From JBMNQS01 sp050944255 (GTDB taxonomy: Bacteria > Bacillota > Clostridia > Christensenellales > Maliibacteriaceae), in contig JBMNQS010000066.1 of assembly GCA_050944255.1 (NCBI GenBank), positions 1 through 11,984 on the forward strand: a stretch of DNA of 11,984 bases, written 5' to 3'. Each line of letters starts with the position of its first letter. The first letter of the stretch is position 1. This document shows positions 1-6,700 of this stretch, one piece after another. The notes under the pieces were generated by a model. That model made no database searches. It was not told the origin of the DNA and saw nothing but the letters and a program-made list of their open reading frames with translations. The translations under genes and the position numbers were made by a program.

Positions 1-1
1 C

Positions 2-1228
2 GAATACGCCGTCAAAAACCGGATGGGCATGCTCACCGCCGGCGCCGTGGCGCTGGCGGTGGCGCTGGGGATGCTGCTTTGGTGCAGGTCGCTCAATACC
101 ACCATCGTGCCGGTGGTGGAGTTCTACGCCCCCGACAACCTGAACCCGGCGCAGGTGGGCACCATCATCGACGGGCGTACCGACAACAAGGACATCACTG
201 CGCTGATCATCTACTGGGCCAGCCACGGGCACCTGATCATTGAAGATCGCGGCGGCTCCTTTACGCTGAAAAAGCAGTCCGATCTGGATGAGGCCCACGC
301 CAGCCACGAGAGGATCGCCTTCAATGATCTGTGGAAATTGGGCAAGGAAGGCGTCGTGCACGAAAGCGAGCTCGATGAGCACTACTACGTCACTGTGCAG
401 AACACCAAAAACGCCGTGCAGGCGCAGTATCTGTCCGGCCCCACGCGCCTGATACAGAAGGGCTCCGGCTTCCCGTCCTTCCTGGGGCTGCTGCTCTCCT
501 GCGCCATGGCCTTCGCCGCGCTGTTTGAGGGCGTCTACGCCCAGACCTTCAGCGCCGCCATGGCCTCGGTCATGGGCGTGCTGGCCATCATGCTGATCCT
601 GGTGGTCTTTGCCTGGGCCAAGGCCGCCGCAGGCAAGCGCCACCTCAAGGGCAGCGCCGCCATCGGATCGGTTCCCCTGTACATCGTATCGGCCGCCATG
701 GCGCTGGTTTTAGCCGTGATTGCCCTGCCGTCCATAGAACTGGGCTTCTTCCTGCGGCTGCCGCTGCTTCTCGCCGCTTTCCTGACGGCCATATTCGCAG
801 GCGCCATCAAGCGATACAGCCAGTACGGCGCCTACATACTGGGCCGCACAGTGGGCTTTCGTAACTTCCTCAAATACGCTGAAGTGGAACGGCTGGAAGC
901 ACTCCTTAAAGATAATCCCAGCTACTACTACGACACGCTGCCCTACGCCATGGTGCTGGATCTGACGAAAGTCTGGGCCGATAAATTCGCGTCCCTGGTC
1001 ACCCAGCCGCCCACGTGGTATTACTCGGATATGTCCACGTTCAATACGCTGATCTTCCTGTCCATGCTCAACCGCACCACCGCGCGGATGAACCATGTCA
1101 TGGTCTCCACACCCCCGCCGCCCCCGGGCACGGGCGGAGGCGGCGGATTCTCCGGCGGCGGCTTCGGCGGCGGAGGCGGAGGGTTCTCCGGCGGCGGCTC
1201 CGGCGGAGGCGGCGGCAGAAGCTGGTAA
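2..1228 (+). CDS. DUF2207 family membrane protein, C-terminal part (5' end outside window)
   Basis: The frame is open from base 2 with no stop, so the N-terminus (in this family a signal peptide and extracytoplasmic domain) lies outside the window; the ATG at 23 is probably internal. Numbering from that ATG: membrane segment about 3-21; the DUF2207-like stretch with NPAQVGTIIDGRTDNKDITA at 41-60; four further hydrophobic segments between about 150 and 262; then the typical C-terminal region with RLEALLKDNPSYYYDTLPYA (290-309) and WADKF (318-322). It ends in a proline run and a glycine/serine/phenylalanine tail (364-401), also typical of DUF2207 proteins. The family's role is unknown; it is a predicted cell-surface or membrane protein. 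A hairpin terminator follows 32 bases after the stop. Family call is firm, function unknown. Confidence 0.88.
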   Translation, partial: EYAVKNRMGMLTAGAVALAVALGMLLWCRSLNTTIVPVVEFYAPDNLNPAQVGTIIDGRTDNKDITALIIYWASHGHLIIEDRGGSFTLKKQSDLDEAHASHERIAFNDLWKLGKEGVVHESELDEHYYVTVQNTKNAVQAQYLSGPTRLIQKGSGFPSFLGLLLSCAMAFAALFEGVYAQTFSAAMASVMGVLAIMLILVVFAWAKAAAGKRHLKGSAAIGSVPLYIVSAAMALVLAVIALPSIELGFFLRLPLLLAAFLTAIFAGAIKRYSQYGAYILGRTVGFRNFLKYAEVERLEALLKDNPSYYYDTLPYAMVLDLTKVWADKFASLVTQPPTWYYSDMSTFNTLIFLSMLNRTTARMNHVMVSTPPPPPGTGGGGGFSGGGFGGGGGGFSGGGSGGGGGRSW

Positions 1229-1260
1229 CACCCGCAAGACAAATATCGAGCTTAACCGTT

Positions 1261-1294
1261 ATCAGGGGGCCCGGGCCCCCCTGATTCAATTTTA
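1261..1294 (+). terminator. Intrinsic terminator after the DUF2207 gene
   Basis: A perfect 9-bp stem pairs 1261-1269 with 1277-1285 around a 7-base loop (CCCGGGC) and is followed by TCAATTTTA. The stem is very GC-rich at its top. The U-tract is short and delayed, so termination may be moderate. It lies 32 bases after the DUF2207 stop, in the expected orientation. Confidence 0.6.
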
Positions 1295-1504
1295 TGGGTA
1301 AGGCCGTAAACCCGGCGTTTGAGCGAATCCGCAGATGCGCCGCCAGGTAGCGGCGCGGCCGCAGAAGAAGGCCCGCCCTTCACGGCGCGGGATTTTCGGC
1401 CGCAGGCAGCGCCTGGGCCGTAGGTGTACATTGAATGGCAATGCCGCTTGGAGAAGCCAAAGCGACAAGTCAAAAGAATTTCACGTCATATGGGGCAGAT
1501 ACGG
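1295..1504. other. GC-rich intergenic stretch with small hairpins, no gene recognised
   Basis: Together with the terminator before it and the promoter after it, this forms a 336-base gap between genes. It holds a perfect 7-bp hairpin (1337-1343 with 1350-1356, loop CAGGTA) and a weaker 5-bp stem (1372-1376 with 1387-1391) followed by ATTTTC, plus two CGGCCG palindromes. Short frames cross it on both strands, but none has a convincing ribosome-binding site or recognisable protein. I see no tRNA, 6S, SRP or RNase P hallmark. Confidence 0.4.
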
Positions 1505-1533
1505 TTGGCGTTTCAAACGCCAGATGATAGAAT
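1505..1533 (+). promoter_or_regulatory. Sigma-A-type promoter for the YjdF-like gene, with perfect dyad
   Basis: The -35 box TTGGCG (1505-1510) and -10 box TAGAAT (1528-1533) are separated by exactly 17 bases; transcription would begin near 1540. A perfect dyad TGGCGTTT-C-AAACGCCA (1506-1522) covers the -35 box and most of the spacer, as a repressor operator would. The regulator is not visible in the window. Confidence 0.65.
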
Positions 1534-1564
1534 AAGGTCATGTTAAAGACTCGGGGGCTGCACC

Positions 1565-2386
1565 ATGAAAATGAAAGCATCGAGAAAAGAACTGGCCCGG
1601 ATGATCGTCTTCTGGTTTGTGCTGGTATCCCTGGTGGTATCGGCCTTCTTTTCGCTGATCAATATGATCCAGGCGCCGGTGGAGCGCATCGCCGGCGAGC
1701 CCTTCCAAAAAATCAGAGGCGACTATACGCTGATGCTCTTTCAGTGCCTGGTGGCCTGCATCATCATCTTCCTGCCCTCGCTGATAGAAAAGCGCTTTAA
1801 AATCGCCATACCCAATTACATGCACATCGTCTTTGTGCTGTTTCTCTACTGCTCGGTTTACCTGGGCGAAGTGCAGGACTTCTACTATACGGTGCCCCAC
1901 TGGGACAGCATACTGCACGCGTTCAGCGGCGTGATGCTGGGCGCGCTGGGGTTCTCATTGGTGGACCTTTTAAACGCCAACAAACGGGTGCGCCTGGCCT
2001 TAAGCCCGTTCTTTGAGGCGCTGTTCGCGTTCTGCTTCGCCGTGACGCTGGGAACGCTGTGGGAAATCTATGAGTTCGCCTTCGACGGCGTGCTGGGCAT
2101 GAACATGCAGAAATTCCTGCTGGCGGACGGCACGCCCCTGATCGGTCGCCAGGCGCTGACCGATACCATGAAGGATCTGATCATCGACATGGCGGCGTCT
2201 CTGGCCGTCTGCATCGCAGGCTATATCGGCCTGAAGGCGCGCAAGAAAAAATACGAATCGCTGCTTCGGCAGGGCATTTTGCCCATGGAGAACATCGAGG
2301 TGCCGCAGATGGACGGCAGGCAGGTGAATCCCGACTTAAGCGACCCGTCCGACGAGCCGGTGATCGGCGTCACCCGCGAGCCGTGA
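1565..2386 (+). CDS. YjdF/DUF2238-type integral membrane protein
   Basis: A 273-residue polytopic membrane protein. Hydrophobic segments lie at about 12-34, 55-73, 84-102, 117-136, 148-165 and 206-223, followed by a basic patch (KARKKKY) and a hydrophilic C-tail of some 45 residues. Signature residues of the DUF2238 (YjdF) family are visible: WDSILHAFSG at 113-122, WEIYEFAFD at 166-174, and D-T-M-K-D-L-I-I-D at 200-208. These polar residues in or beside membrane segments suggest a functional site, but no reaction is established for the family. The gene has its own promoter about 30-60 bases upstream and its own terminator, so it is probably transcribed alone. The SD is a modest G-rich stretch (GGGGG) before the ATG; a second in-frame ATG sits two codons downstream. 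Confidence 0.8.
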   Translation: MKMKASRKELARMIVFWFVLVSLVVSAFFSLINMIQAPVERIAGEPFQKIRGDYTLMLFQCLVACIIIFLPSLIEKRFKIAIPNYMHIVFVLFLYCSVYLGEVQDFYYTVPHWDSILHAFSGVMLGALGFSLVDLLNANKRVRLALSPFFEALFAFCFAVTLGTLWEIYEFAFDGVLGMNMQKFLLADGTPLIGRQALTDTMKDLIIDMAASLAVCIAGYIGLKARKKKYESLLRQGILPMENIEVPQMDGRQVNPDLSDPSDEPVIGVTREP

Positions 2387-2397
2387 ACTTCCATTGC

Positions 2398-2428
2398 GGG
2401 GCCTGTGATAGCGGGCCTCTTTTATATT
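2398..2428 (+). terminator. Intrinsic terminator after the YjdF-like gene
   Basis: GGGGCC (2398-2403) pairs with GGCCTC (2414-2419, one G·U) and is followed directly by TTTTATATT. It lies 11 bases after the stop codon. Its T-tract overlaps the -35 box of the next promoter, so the two genes are packed but separately transcribed. Confidence 0.65.
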
Positions 2429-2455
2429 GGCAAAAGCAGTATTTCGTGCTACGAT
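2427..2455 (+). promoter_or_regulatory. Sigma-A-type promoter for the acetamidase gene
   Basis: TTGGCA (2427-2432), 17-base spacer, TACGAT (2450-2455). Transcription would start near 2462, giving a leader of about 32 bases that carries the SD AAGGGGG (2480-2486) seven bases before the ATG. No operator-like dyad is evident. Confidence 0.65.
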
Positions 2456-2493
2456 CTGCATAAAGAAACGAAAAACCATAAGGGGGCGTTTGT

Positions 2494-3390
2494 ATGAAGC
2501 ATGCGGTGCGGGAACCCAACTATAACTTTCACAGCCCGCTGTCGCCGCCACAGATAACGGTGGAAAGCGGCGAGGTATTCACCTGCGATACGGAGCTGAA
2601 CACCGGAAACTGGCTCGGCGGCGAGGACGATCACTGGACGCCCGAGAAGGACCGGGCCCTCAATCCCACGGTCGTTATTGCCGTGGAAGGGGCCGAACCG
2701 GGAGACATCCTGGCGGTGGACGTGCTGGAGGTGACACCGGAGGACGTCGGCTATACCGGCTTTACCGCCGAAAAGAATCCTTTGGCCAACCTGATCCGGA
2801 TCCACGACTGGGGCGTCAATGAAAAGACGGTGCGGATCAAGGAAGGATGGGTGCACTGGTCAGGCGGCGTCAAGCTGCCGGTAAAGCCCATGATCGGCAC
2901 GCTGGGCACGGCGCCGAAGGAGGAGATCCTCTCCAACGCAAAGGGCGGGCTCCACGGCGGCAATATGGACGTGCAGGAAGTCGCCCCGGGCGCCACGGTG
3001 TACCTGCCGGTGGAGGTCCCCGGCGCGCTGCTTCATGTGGGCGACGTCCACGCGCTGCAGGGCGACGGCGAGATCAACTGCGCCGGCGGCATCGAGTGCC
3101 GCTCCACGGTGCGGCTGCGCGCAAGGATCGTAAAGCGGCCCGAAAGCTACGCCTGCGTTCGCATTGAAAACCAAGAGTACATCATGGCCGTCTCCTGCGA
3201 GCGCTCACTGGAGGAGTCCTTCTACAAGGCGGCGTCGGAGATCATCGGCTGGATGAGCGAGGACTACGGCTTCACCGTAAGGGAGGCGTACCTGCTGATG
3301 GGGCAGGTGCTGGAGGCCCGGTGCACGCAGTTTGTCAATCCTACCAGAAGCTATATATGCAAGATGCCAAAAAAGCACCTGGGGAAATAA
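2494..3390 (+). CDS. Acetamidase/formamidase family amidohydrolase
   Basis: A cytoplasmic enzyme of the FmdA/AmdA family (298 residues, full length for the short bacterial form), which hydrolyses small amides such as formamide or acetamide to the acid and ammonia. Family hallmarks: NPTVVIAVEGAEPGDILAVD (57-76), KPMIGTLGTAP (131-141), HGGNMD (154-159), VYLPV (169-173) and the strongly conserved GDVHALQGDGE (183-193) followed by GGIECRSTV. These carry the residues of the family's metal-binding active site; I cannot assign individual ligands with certainty. There is no signal peptide. The start is fixed by a good SD (AAGGGGG, 7-base spacing). The gene stands alone, with its own promoter and a strong terminator and without amide transporter or regulator beside it, so the natural substrate is open. 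The family assignment is secure; acetamide versus formamide specificity is not. Confidence 0.92.
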   Translation: MKHAVREPNYNFHSPLSPPQITVESGEVFTCDTELNTGNWLGGEDDHWTPEKDRALNPTVVIAVEGAEPGDILAVDVLEVTPEDVGYTGFTAEKNPLANLIRIHDWGVNEKTVRIKEGWVHWSGGVKLPVKPMIGTLGTAPKEEILSNAKGGLHGGNMDVQEVAPGATVYLPVEVPGALLHVGDVHALQGDGEINCAGGIECRSTVRLRARIVKRPESYACVRIENQEYIMAVSCERSLEESFYKAASEIIGWMSEDYGFTVREAYLLMGQVLEARCTQFVNPTRSYICKMPKKHLGK

Positions 3391-3427
3391 ATGGACGAAG
3401 CGTCCCGGTGTTGGAACGGACAGGTAT

Positions 3428-3459
3428 AAAAAGGAGCGGCCGGTTTGCCGCTCCTTTTT
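3428..3459. terminator. Bidirectional intrinsic terminator between convergent genes
   Basis: A perfect 13-bp stem (3428-3440 with 3447-3459) has a six-base loop CGGTTT and A5/T5 ends, so it works as a U-tailed terminator in both directions. It sits between the acetamidase stop (3390) and the stop of the minus-strand glycosyltransferase-like gene (3477) and should serve both. Confidence 0.88.
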
Positions 3460-3476
3460 ATTGCGCTTTGGCTATA

Positions 3477-4727
3477 TTAAAAAGTCTGTTCGGACGCATA
3501 CGTTCTGATCTGTTCCCAAATACGCTGGTTCTGCATAAAAAGTTCGTAGTGTCTCGGCACGGCCTTGCGGTAACGTTCAAACTCCAGAGCGATATTGCGA
3601 AAGCGAGGCATATCAAAATACTCGCACAGTTTGGGAAGCGTGACGGCCAGCTTTTCGCGCACAGCCTCCATCTCCCGGTCAAAATCCTCCGTCCGGGTAA
3701 TGAATAAGTACAGCGGCTTGTAGCGAATCCAGCCGATACAGGCTCTGTAAAACCGCATGACGATCTTTTCATTGTCGGCGTTGATATGTTTCATCTCCAG
3801 CGGGAGCACGCCGTCCAATAGGTCGTTATAGACGGAAAAGCCGTCGTGGAAAGTGTAGCTGGGAATCCTCAGCACCTTATGACCGCTGAGGCATGTGCTT
3901 AGAAACGTATCCTCGCCCCGCGCGTTTGGCGGATTGAAAAAGGGCTTTACACGCTGCGGCGCGATCAGATTGATGCCCAGATTGGAGCCGGATATAAACT
4001 TTGCCCGATTGACCTCCTGTACCTCTTTTGCGGTATTATCAATGAAGACCTGGGGATCGGCATACGTTACGCCGCCGTTGTCCATGGTACGCTTAATGGT
4101 ATCCCATTCCAGGATATCATTGCTGATGGCCTCGATAAACAGCCTAAAATCATTTTCTGAAATGATATCGTTGAAGTGAATGTATGGAATAGGCGAGATA
4201 TAGCCGCAATGATAGCCGTTTGTTATATCCGCATCCTTGAGATGCTCAAGATGATTCGCAAAGACGTCCTGGCCGCTCCACAGGGGAATGCCGCGCGCCC
4301 TTGTGACGGCCAGCGGGTATTCGTCATCGTCCAGAAAGATCAGATAATCAATTTTCTGCTTGAGCGCATAATACAAAATGGCGTTGCGTTTCCCCGCATA
4401 CCCTTTGGCAAAAACCTGCTCCGCGTCTTGCCCGCCGACGACATTCTGACTCTCAAGAGCATTGGTTTCCTTTTGTATCATAGCTTTACTGATGAAAAAC
4501 ACACTGTCGAGAATATCGAGTACATCCGGTTTGATATTCACATAATCTTCAACTTGCGTATTGTTGTATTCCAGATCATAGGCTACAAAAAGGTGCAGTT
4601 TTACTTTCCTTTTGACAATTGCGCTGGTTTGCCTCCAACGATAAATATACGTGGTCAATACGTTGCGAAAGTTCTTTCTTCCCGTTACAAAACCGATTCC
4701 TACGTTAATACTGCCGCCGTCGCCCAT
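3477..4727 (-). CDS. Glycosyltransferase-like protein (GT-A fold, GT2-like)
   Basis: A 416-residue soluble protein, predicted to transfer a sugar from a nucleotide-sugar donor. The N-terminus (GIGFVTGRKNFRNVLTTY, 10-27) is compatible with a GT-A strand and helix; AGKRNAIL (111-118) is followed by strand YLIFLDDDEYP (128-138), whose DDD is the candidate DxD metal/donor motif; ARGEDTFLST (269-278) matches the GT2 'ED' acceptor motif, followed by a histidine in YTFHDG (291-296). No membrane segment or signal peptide is visible. The SD AAAGGAGG lies 11 bases before the ATG, and an extended -10 promoter is upstream. The 5' half has only about 33-38% GC in sampled 60-base lines (4441-4620) against about 60% in the next gene, which suggests acquisition by transfer. 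It stands alone, without other polysaccharide genes. Acceptor and sugar are unknown; the GT call rests on motifs, not on a specific family match. Confidence 0.65.
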   Translation of the reverse strand: MGDGGSINVGIGFVTGRKNFRNVLTTYIYRWRQTSAIVKRKVKLHLFVAYDLEYNNTQVEDYVNIKPDVLDILDSVFFISKAMIQKETNALESQNVVGGQDAEQVFAKGYAGKRNAILYYALKQKIDYLIFLDDDEYPLAVTRARGIPLWSGQDVFANHLEHLKDADITNGYHCGYISPIPYIHFNDIISENDFRLFIEAISNDILEWDTIKRTMDNGGVTYADPQVFIDNTAKEVQEVNRAKFISGSNLGINLIAPQRVKPFFNPPNARGEDTFLSTCLSGHKVLRIPSYTFHDGFSVYNDLLDGVLPLEMKHINADNEKIVMRFYRACIGWIRYKPLYLFITRTEDFDREMEAVREKLAVTLPKLCEYFDMPRFRNIALEFERYRKAVPRHYELFMQNQRIWEQIRTYASEQTF

Positions 4728-4801
4728 AACTATGATCGCCTCCTTTATGGTTTCCCCGCCATTTGGCTTATGTTGTTAGCCTTTTTATCAGCAATTGATT
4801 T

Positions 4802-4807
4802 ATTATA
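4802..4807 (-). promoter_or_regulatory. Extended -10 promoter for the glycosyltransferase-like gene
   Basis: On the minus strand the sequence reads TGGTATAAT, a perfect TATAAT with the TGn extension. The best -35 (TTAGAA, 18-base spacing) is poor, as is usual with extended -10 promoters. The predicted start is near 4795, giving a leader of about 68 bases. Confidence 0.55.
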
Positions 4808-4865
4808 CCACAGATTGTCCATAATTTCTAATGAGCGCTTTGAGCAGGTTCGACAGCGGTGATAC

Positions 4866-4908
4866 AAAAAGGTCCGCGCACCAGGCCAATTTGCCTGATG
4901 CACGGACC
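4866..4908 (-). terminator. Intrinsic terminator of the COG2509-type FAD gene
   Basis: Arms 4871-4886 and 4893-4908 enclose a six-base loop and are followed, in minus-strand RNA, by UUUUUG (complement of 4865-4870). The plus strand shows two C-A mismatches; in minus-strand RNA these become G·U pairs, making an unbroken 16-bp stem. This fits a terminator for the minus-strand gene that stops at 4965. Confidence 0.82.
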
Positions 4909-4964
4909 ATATTCCCTTTACGATGAGTCCCTGGGCCCGCTTCTCACCTGCGCATAACCGGGCC

Positions 4965-6383
4965 TTATTTCAAAGGCGCGTCCTGCCCGTGGATGATCCG
5001 GGCCATCCGTACGCCCATCATGGAGGCCATCATCAGCCCGCGGGTCCAGCCGCTGGAATCGCCCAGGCAGTGCAGCCCCCGGATGCTGGTGGTCAGATTC
5101 TCGTCCATCTTGACCTTGTTGGAGTAAAACTTCAGTTCCGGCGAGTATAAAAGCGTCTCCGCGCTGGCAAAGCCGGGCACCACTTTATCTACCGCCTGCA
5201 TGAAGTTGATGATGTTCACCATAGCCCGGTACGGCATGGCCGCCGTGATGTCTCCCGCCACCGCGTCTGAAAGCGTGGGCACCACGTTGGAGTTGGCCAG
5301 CTCATGCTGCCAGGTACGCTTGCCGTCCAGTATGTCTCCGTAGCGCTGCACCAGAATGTGCCCCGCCCCCAGCATATTGGTCAGCTCCCCCACCTTCTTG
5401 GCATAGTCGATGGGCTGGTTGAACGGCTCGGTGAAATTGTGCGAGCACAATATCGACAAGTTCGTATTGTCGCTTTTGAAATCCTTGTAGGAATGCCCGT
5501 TGACCACCGCCAGATCGTCGTCATAGTTCTCCTGGCTGACAAAGCCGCCGGGATTCTGGCAGAAGGTGCGCACCTTGTTCTTGTACGGCTTGGGGTAGCC
5601 GATGAGCTTTGATTCGTACAGCACGTCGTTGATCTTTTCCATGATCTCGTTGCGCACCTCAACGCGCACCCCGATATCCACCGTGCCCGGCTGATGGGCG
5701 ATGCCGTGTTCCTCGCAGATGCGCTCCAGCCAGTCGGCGCCGCGCCGGCCCGTGGCTACGATGGTGCTATCGGCCTCTATGATGAAAGGCGCCTCTTTCC
5801 CGTCCGCTTTCCTGATATTGACGCCCCTGCAGGCGCCGTCCTTTATAATCAGGTTCGTGCACTCGTGGCCAAAGAGAATCTCCACGCCGTTTTTCAGCAG
5901 GTGGTTCTGGATGCCCAGATAGATGTCCTGCGCCTTCTCGGTGCCCATGTGGCGGATCGGGCAGTCCACCAGCTTCAATCCCGCCTGGATGGCGCGCTTT
6001 CGGATTTCCTTGACCTCCTGGCTGTTTGCCACGCCCTCCACGTGCTCGTCGGCGCCAAACTCCAGATACAGGCCGTCGGTGTACTGGATCATCTGCTGCG
6101 CGAACTGCTCGCCGATCAGGCTGGGCAGCTCGCCGCCCACCTCGTAGCTTAAAGAGAGCTTGCCGTCGGAGAACGCCCCCGCGCCGGAAAAGCCCGTGGT
6201 GATATGACAGTAAGGCTTGCAGTTGACGCACTCTCTTATCCGTTCCTTCGGACAGCGCCGCTTTTCCACCGGCAAACCCTTCTCCACCAGGATCATTTTC
6301 TTTTTGCTCCCAAGGCGCAGCAGTTCAAGCGCTGTGAAAATGCCCGACGGGCCCGCGCCTACGATCACGATATCGCTCTTCAA
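4965..6383 (-). CDS. FAD-dependent dehydrogenase-like protein (COG2509 type)
   Basis: A 472-residue soluble flavoprotein. DIVIVGAGPSGIFTALELL (4-22) is the dinucleotide-binding Rossmann motif for FAD, with E35 (ILVEKG) as the expected ribose-binding acid. IVATGRRGADW (208-218) and the C-terminal LHCLGDSSGWTRGLMMAS (437-454) complete the FAD site. A family feature follows the Rossmann motif: four cysteines at 44, 52, 55 and 59, then GFSGAGAFSDGKLS. They could bind an Fe-S cluster or zinc, or act in redox; the function is unproven and the substrate unknown. The start is TTG (6381-6383), chosen because GGAGG lies eight bases upstream and the Rossmann motif begins at residue 4. It has a near-consensus promoter, a leader terminator and its own 3' terminator, so it forms a single-gene unit. 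FAD binding is secure; the reaction is not known. Confidence 0.85.
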   Translation of the reverse strand: MKSDIVIVGAGPSGIFTALELLRLGSKKKMILVEKGLPVEKRRCPKERIRECVNCKPYCHITTGFSGAGAFSDGKLSLSYEVGGELPSLIGEQFAQQMIQYTDGLYLEFGADEHVEGVANSQEVKEIRKRAIQAGLKLVDCPIRHMGTEKAQDIYLGIQNHLLKNGVEILFGHECTNLIIKDGACRGVNIRKADGKEAPFIIEADSTIVATGRRGADWLERICEEHGIAHQPGTVDIGVRVEVRNEIMEKINDVLYESKLIGYPKPYKNKVRTFCQNPGGFVSQENYDDDLAVVNGHSYKDFKSDNTNLSILCSHNFTEPFNQPIDYAKKVGELTNMLGAGHILVQRYGDILDGKRTWQHELANSNVVPTLSDAVAGDITAAMPYRAMVNIINFMQAVDKVVPGFASAETLLYSPELKFYSNKVKMDENLTTSIRGLHCLGDSSGWTRGLMMASMMGVRMARIIHGQDAPLK

Positions 6384-6406
6384 ATTTATTTCCTCCGTTC
6401 ACATAC

Positions 6407-6442
6407 AAAAAAACCAGCCAACCGGTCCTTGCCGGCCGCTGG
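6407..6442 (-). terminator. Leader terminator (putative attenuator) of the COG2509-type gene
   Basis: In minus-strand RNA, CCAGC (6442-6438) pairs with GCTGG (6418-6414) and an inner CCGG pairs with CCGG, with an asymmetric internal loop that can form G·U pairs; a run of seven U follows (complement of 6407-6413). It lies after the promoter and just before the SD (GGAGG) of the gene starting at 6383, so it can stop transcription before the coding region. A small upstream stem, GGGA with UCCC (6461-6458 with 6446-6443), abuts it. Confidence 0.6.
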
Positions 6443-6469
6443 GGATTTACTTTCGTCTCCCGTTAAGTC

Positions 6470-6498
6470 ATTATGACATAAATAATGCCGTTTGTCAA
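6470..6498 (-). promoter_or_regulatory. Strong sigma-A-type promoter for the COG2509-type gene
   Basis: On the minus strand: TTGACA (complement of 6493-6498), 17-base spacer, CATAAT (complement of 6470-6475), with TGn directly before the -10. The start is near 6463, about 80 bases before the TTG codon. The palindrome TCAATTGA overlaps the -35 box. Confidence 0.75.
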
Positions 6499-6503
6499 TT
6501 GAA

Positions 6504-6526
6504 CGAACGTGGACAAAATCCGTTCG
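6504..6526. repeat. Inverted repeat CGAACG-N11-CGTTCG in the divergent intergenic region
   Basis: Six-base arms at 6504-6509 and 6521-6526. It sits just upstream of the -35 box of the minus-strand promoter and upstream of the plus-strand operon, where a regulator could act on either. Short arms mean chance occurrence is possible. Confidence 0.3.
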
Positions 6527-6550
6527 GGCCGGACGCCGTTTCTCACCGTA

Positions 6551-6578
6551 TTGCCGGCTTGAGCGGCCGCCATAAAAT
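6551..6578 (+). promoter_or_regulatory. Candidate promoter of the hydrolase-acyltransferase operon
   Basis: TTGCCG (6551-6556), 16-base spacer, TAAAAT (6573-6578). A second -10-like hexamer, TATGAT (6637-6642), lacks a good -35. Either would leave a leader of some 50-120 bases that includes the hairpin at 6661-6677. The assignment is tentative. Confidence 0.35.
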
Positions 6579-6660
6579 AATCTCAACAAAAATTCTATGA
6601 AGTATGCCCTGTGGATGCTTTTACCGCCGCATAAAATATGATAAACTGACTTATAAATAA

Positions 6661-6677
6661 GCCTGACCTTCTCAGGC
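6661..6677 (+). promoter_or_regulatory. Hairpin in the 5' leader of the hydrolase gene
   Basis: GCCTGA (6661-6666) pairs perfectly with TCAGGC (6672-6677) across a five-base loop. There is no T-tract, so it is not a terminator. It ends 14 bases before the SD GAGG of the gene that starts at 6701 and could be an operator dyad or an mRNA structure. Confidence 0.35.
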
Positions 6678-6700
6678 AGTCGCAAGAAATCGAGGTGCTT

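Noticed and set aside
710..1237. Minus-strand open frame antisense to the DUF2207 gene, and proline- or arginine-rich frames over 1015-1301
   Set aside because: They mirror the GC-rich glycine-tail repeats of the real gene; compositions are artefactual and no ribosome-binding site or family is recognisable.
4176..4862. Plus-strand 228-codon open frame antisense to the glycosyltransferase-like gene
   Set aside because: It overlaps a gene with clear GT motifs, SD, promoter and terminator on the minus strand; the plus-strand product shows no recognisable domain.
4934..4964. Second terminator directly after the COG2509-type gene (GGCCCG...CGGGCC)
   Set aside because: The 6-bp stem has a 19-base loop and no U-tract; the hairpin at 4871-4908 is far better.
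5694..6152. Plus-strand 152-codon frame antisense to the COG2509-type gene
   Set aside because: Shadow of a well-supported flavoprotein reading frame in GC-rich DNA.
6504..6526. LexA (SOS) box
   Set aside because: The Gram-positive LexA site is CGAAC-N4-GTTCG; here the arms are much farther apart (CGAAC-N13-GTTCG).
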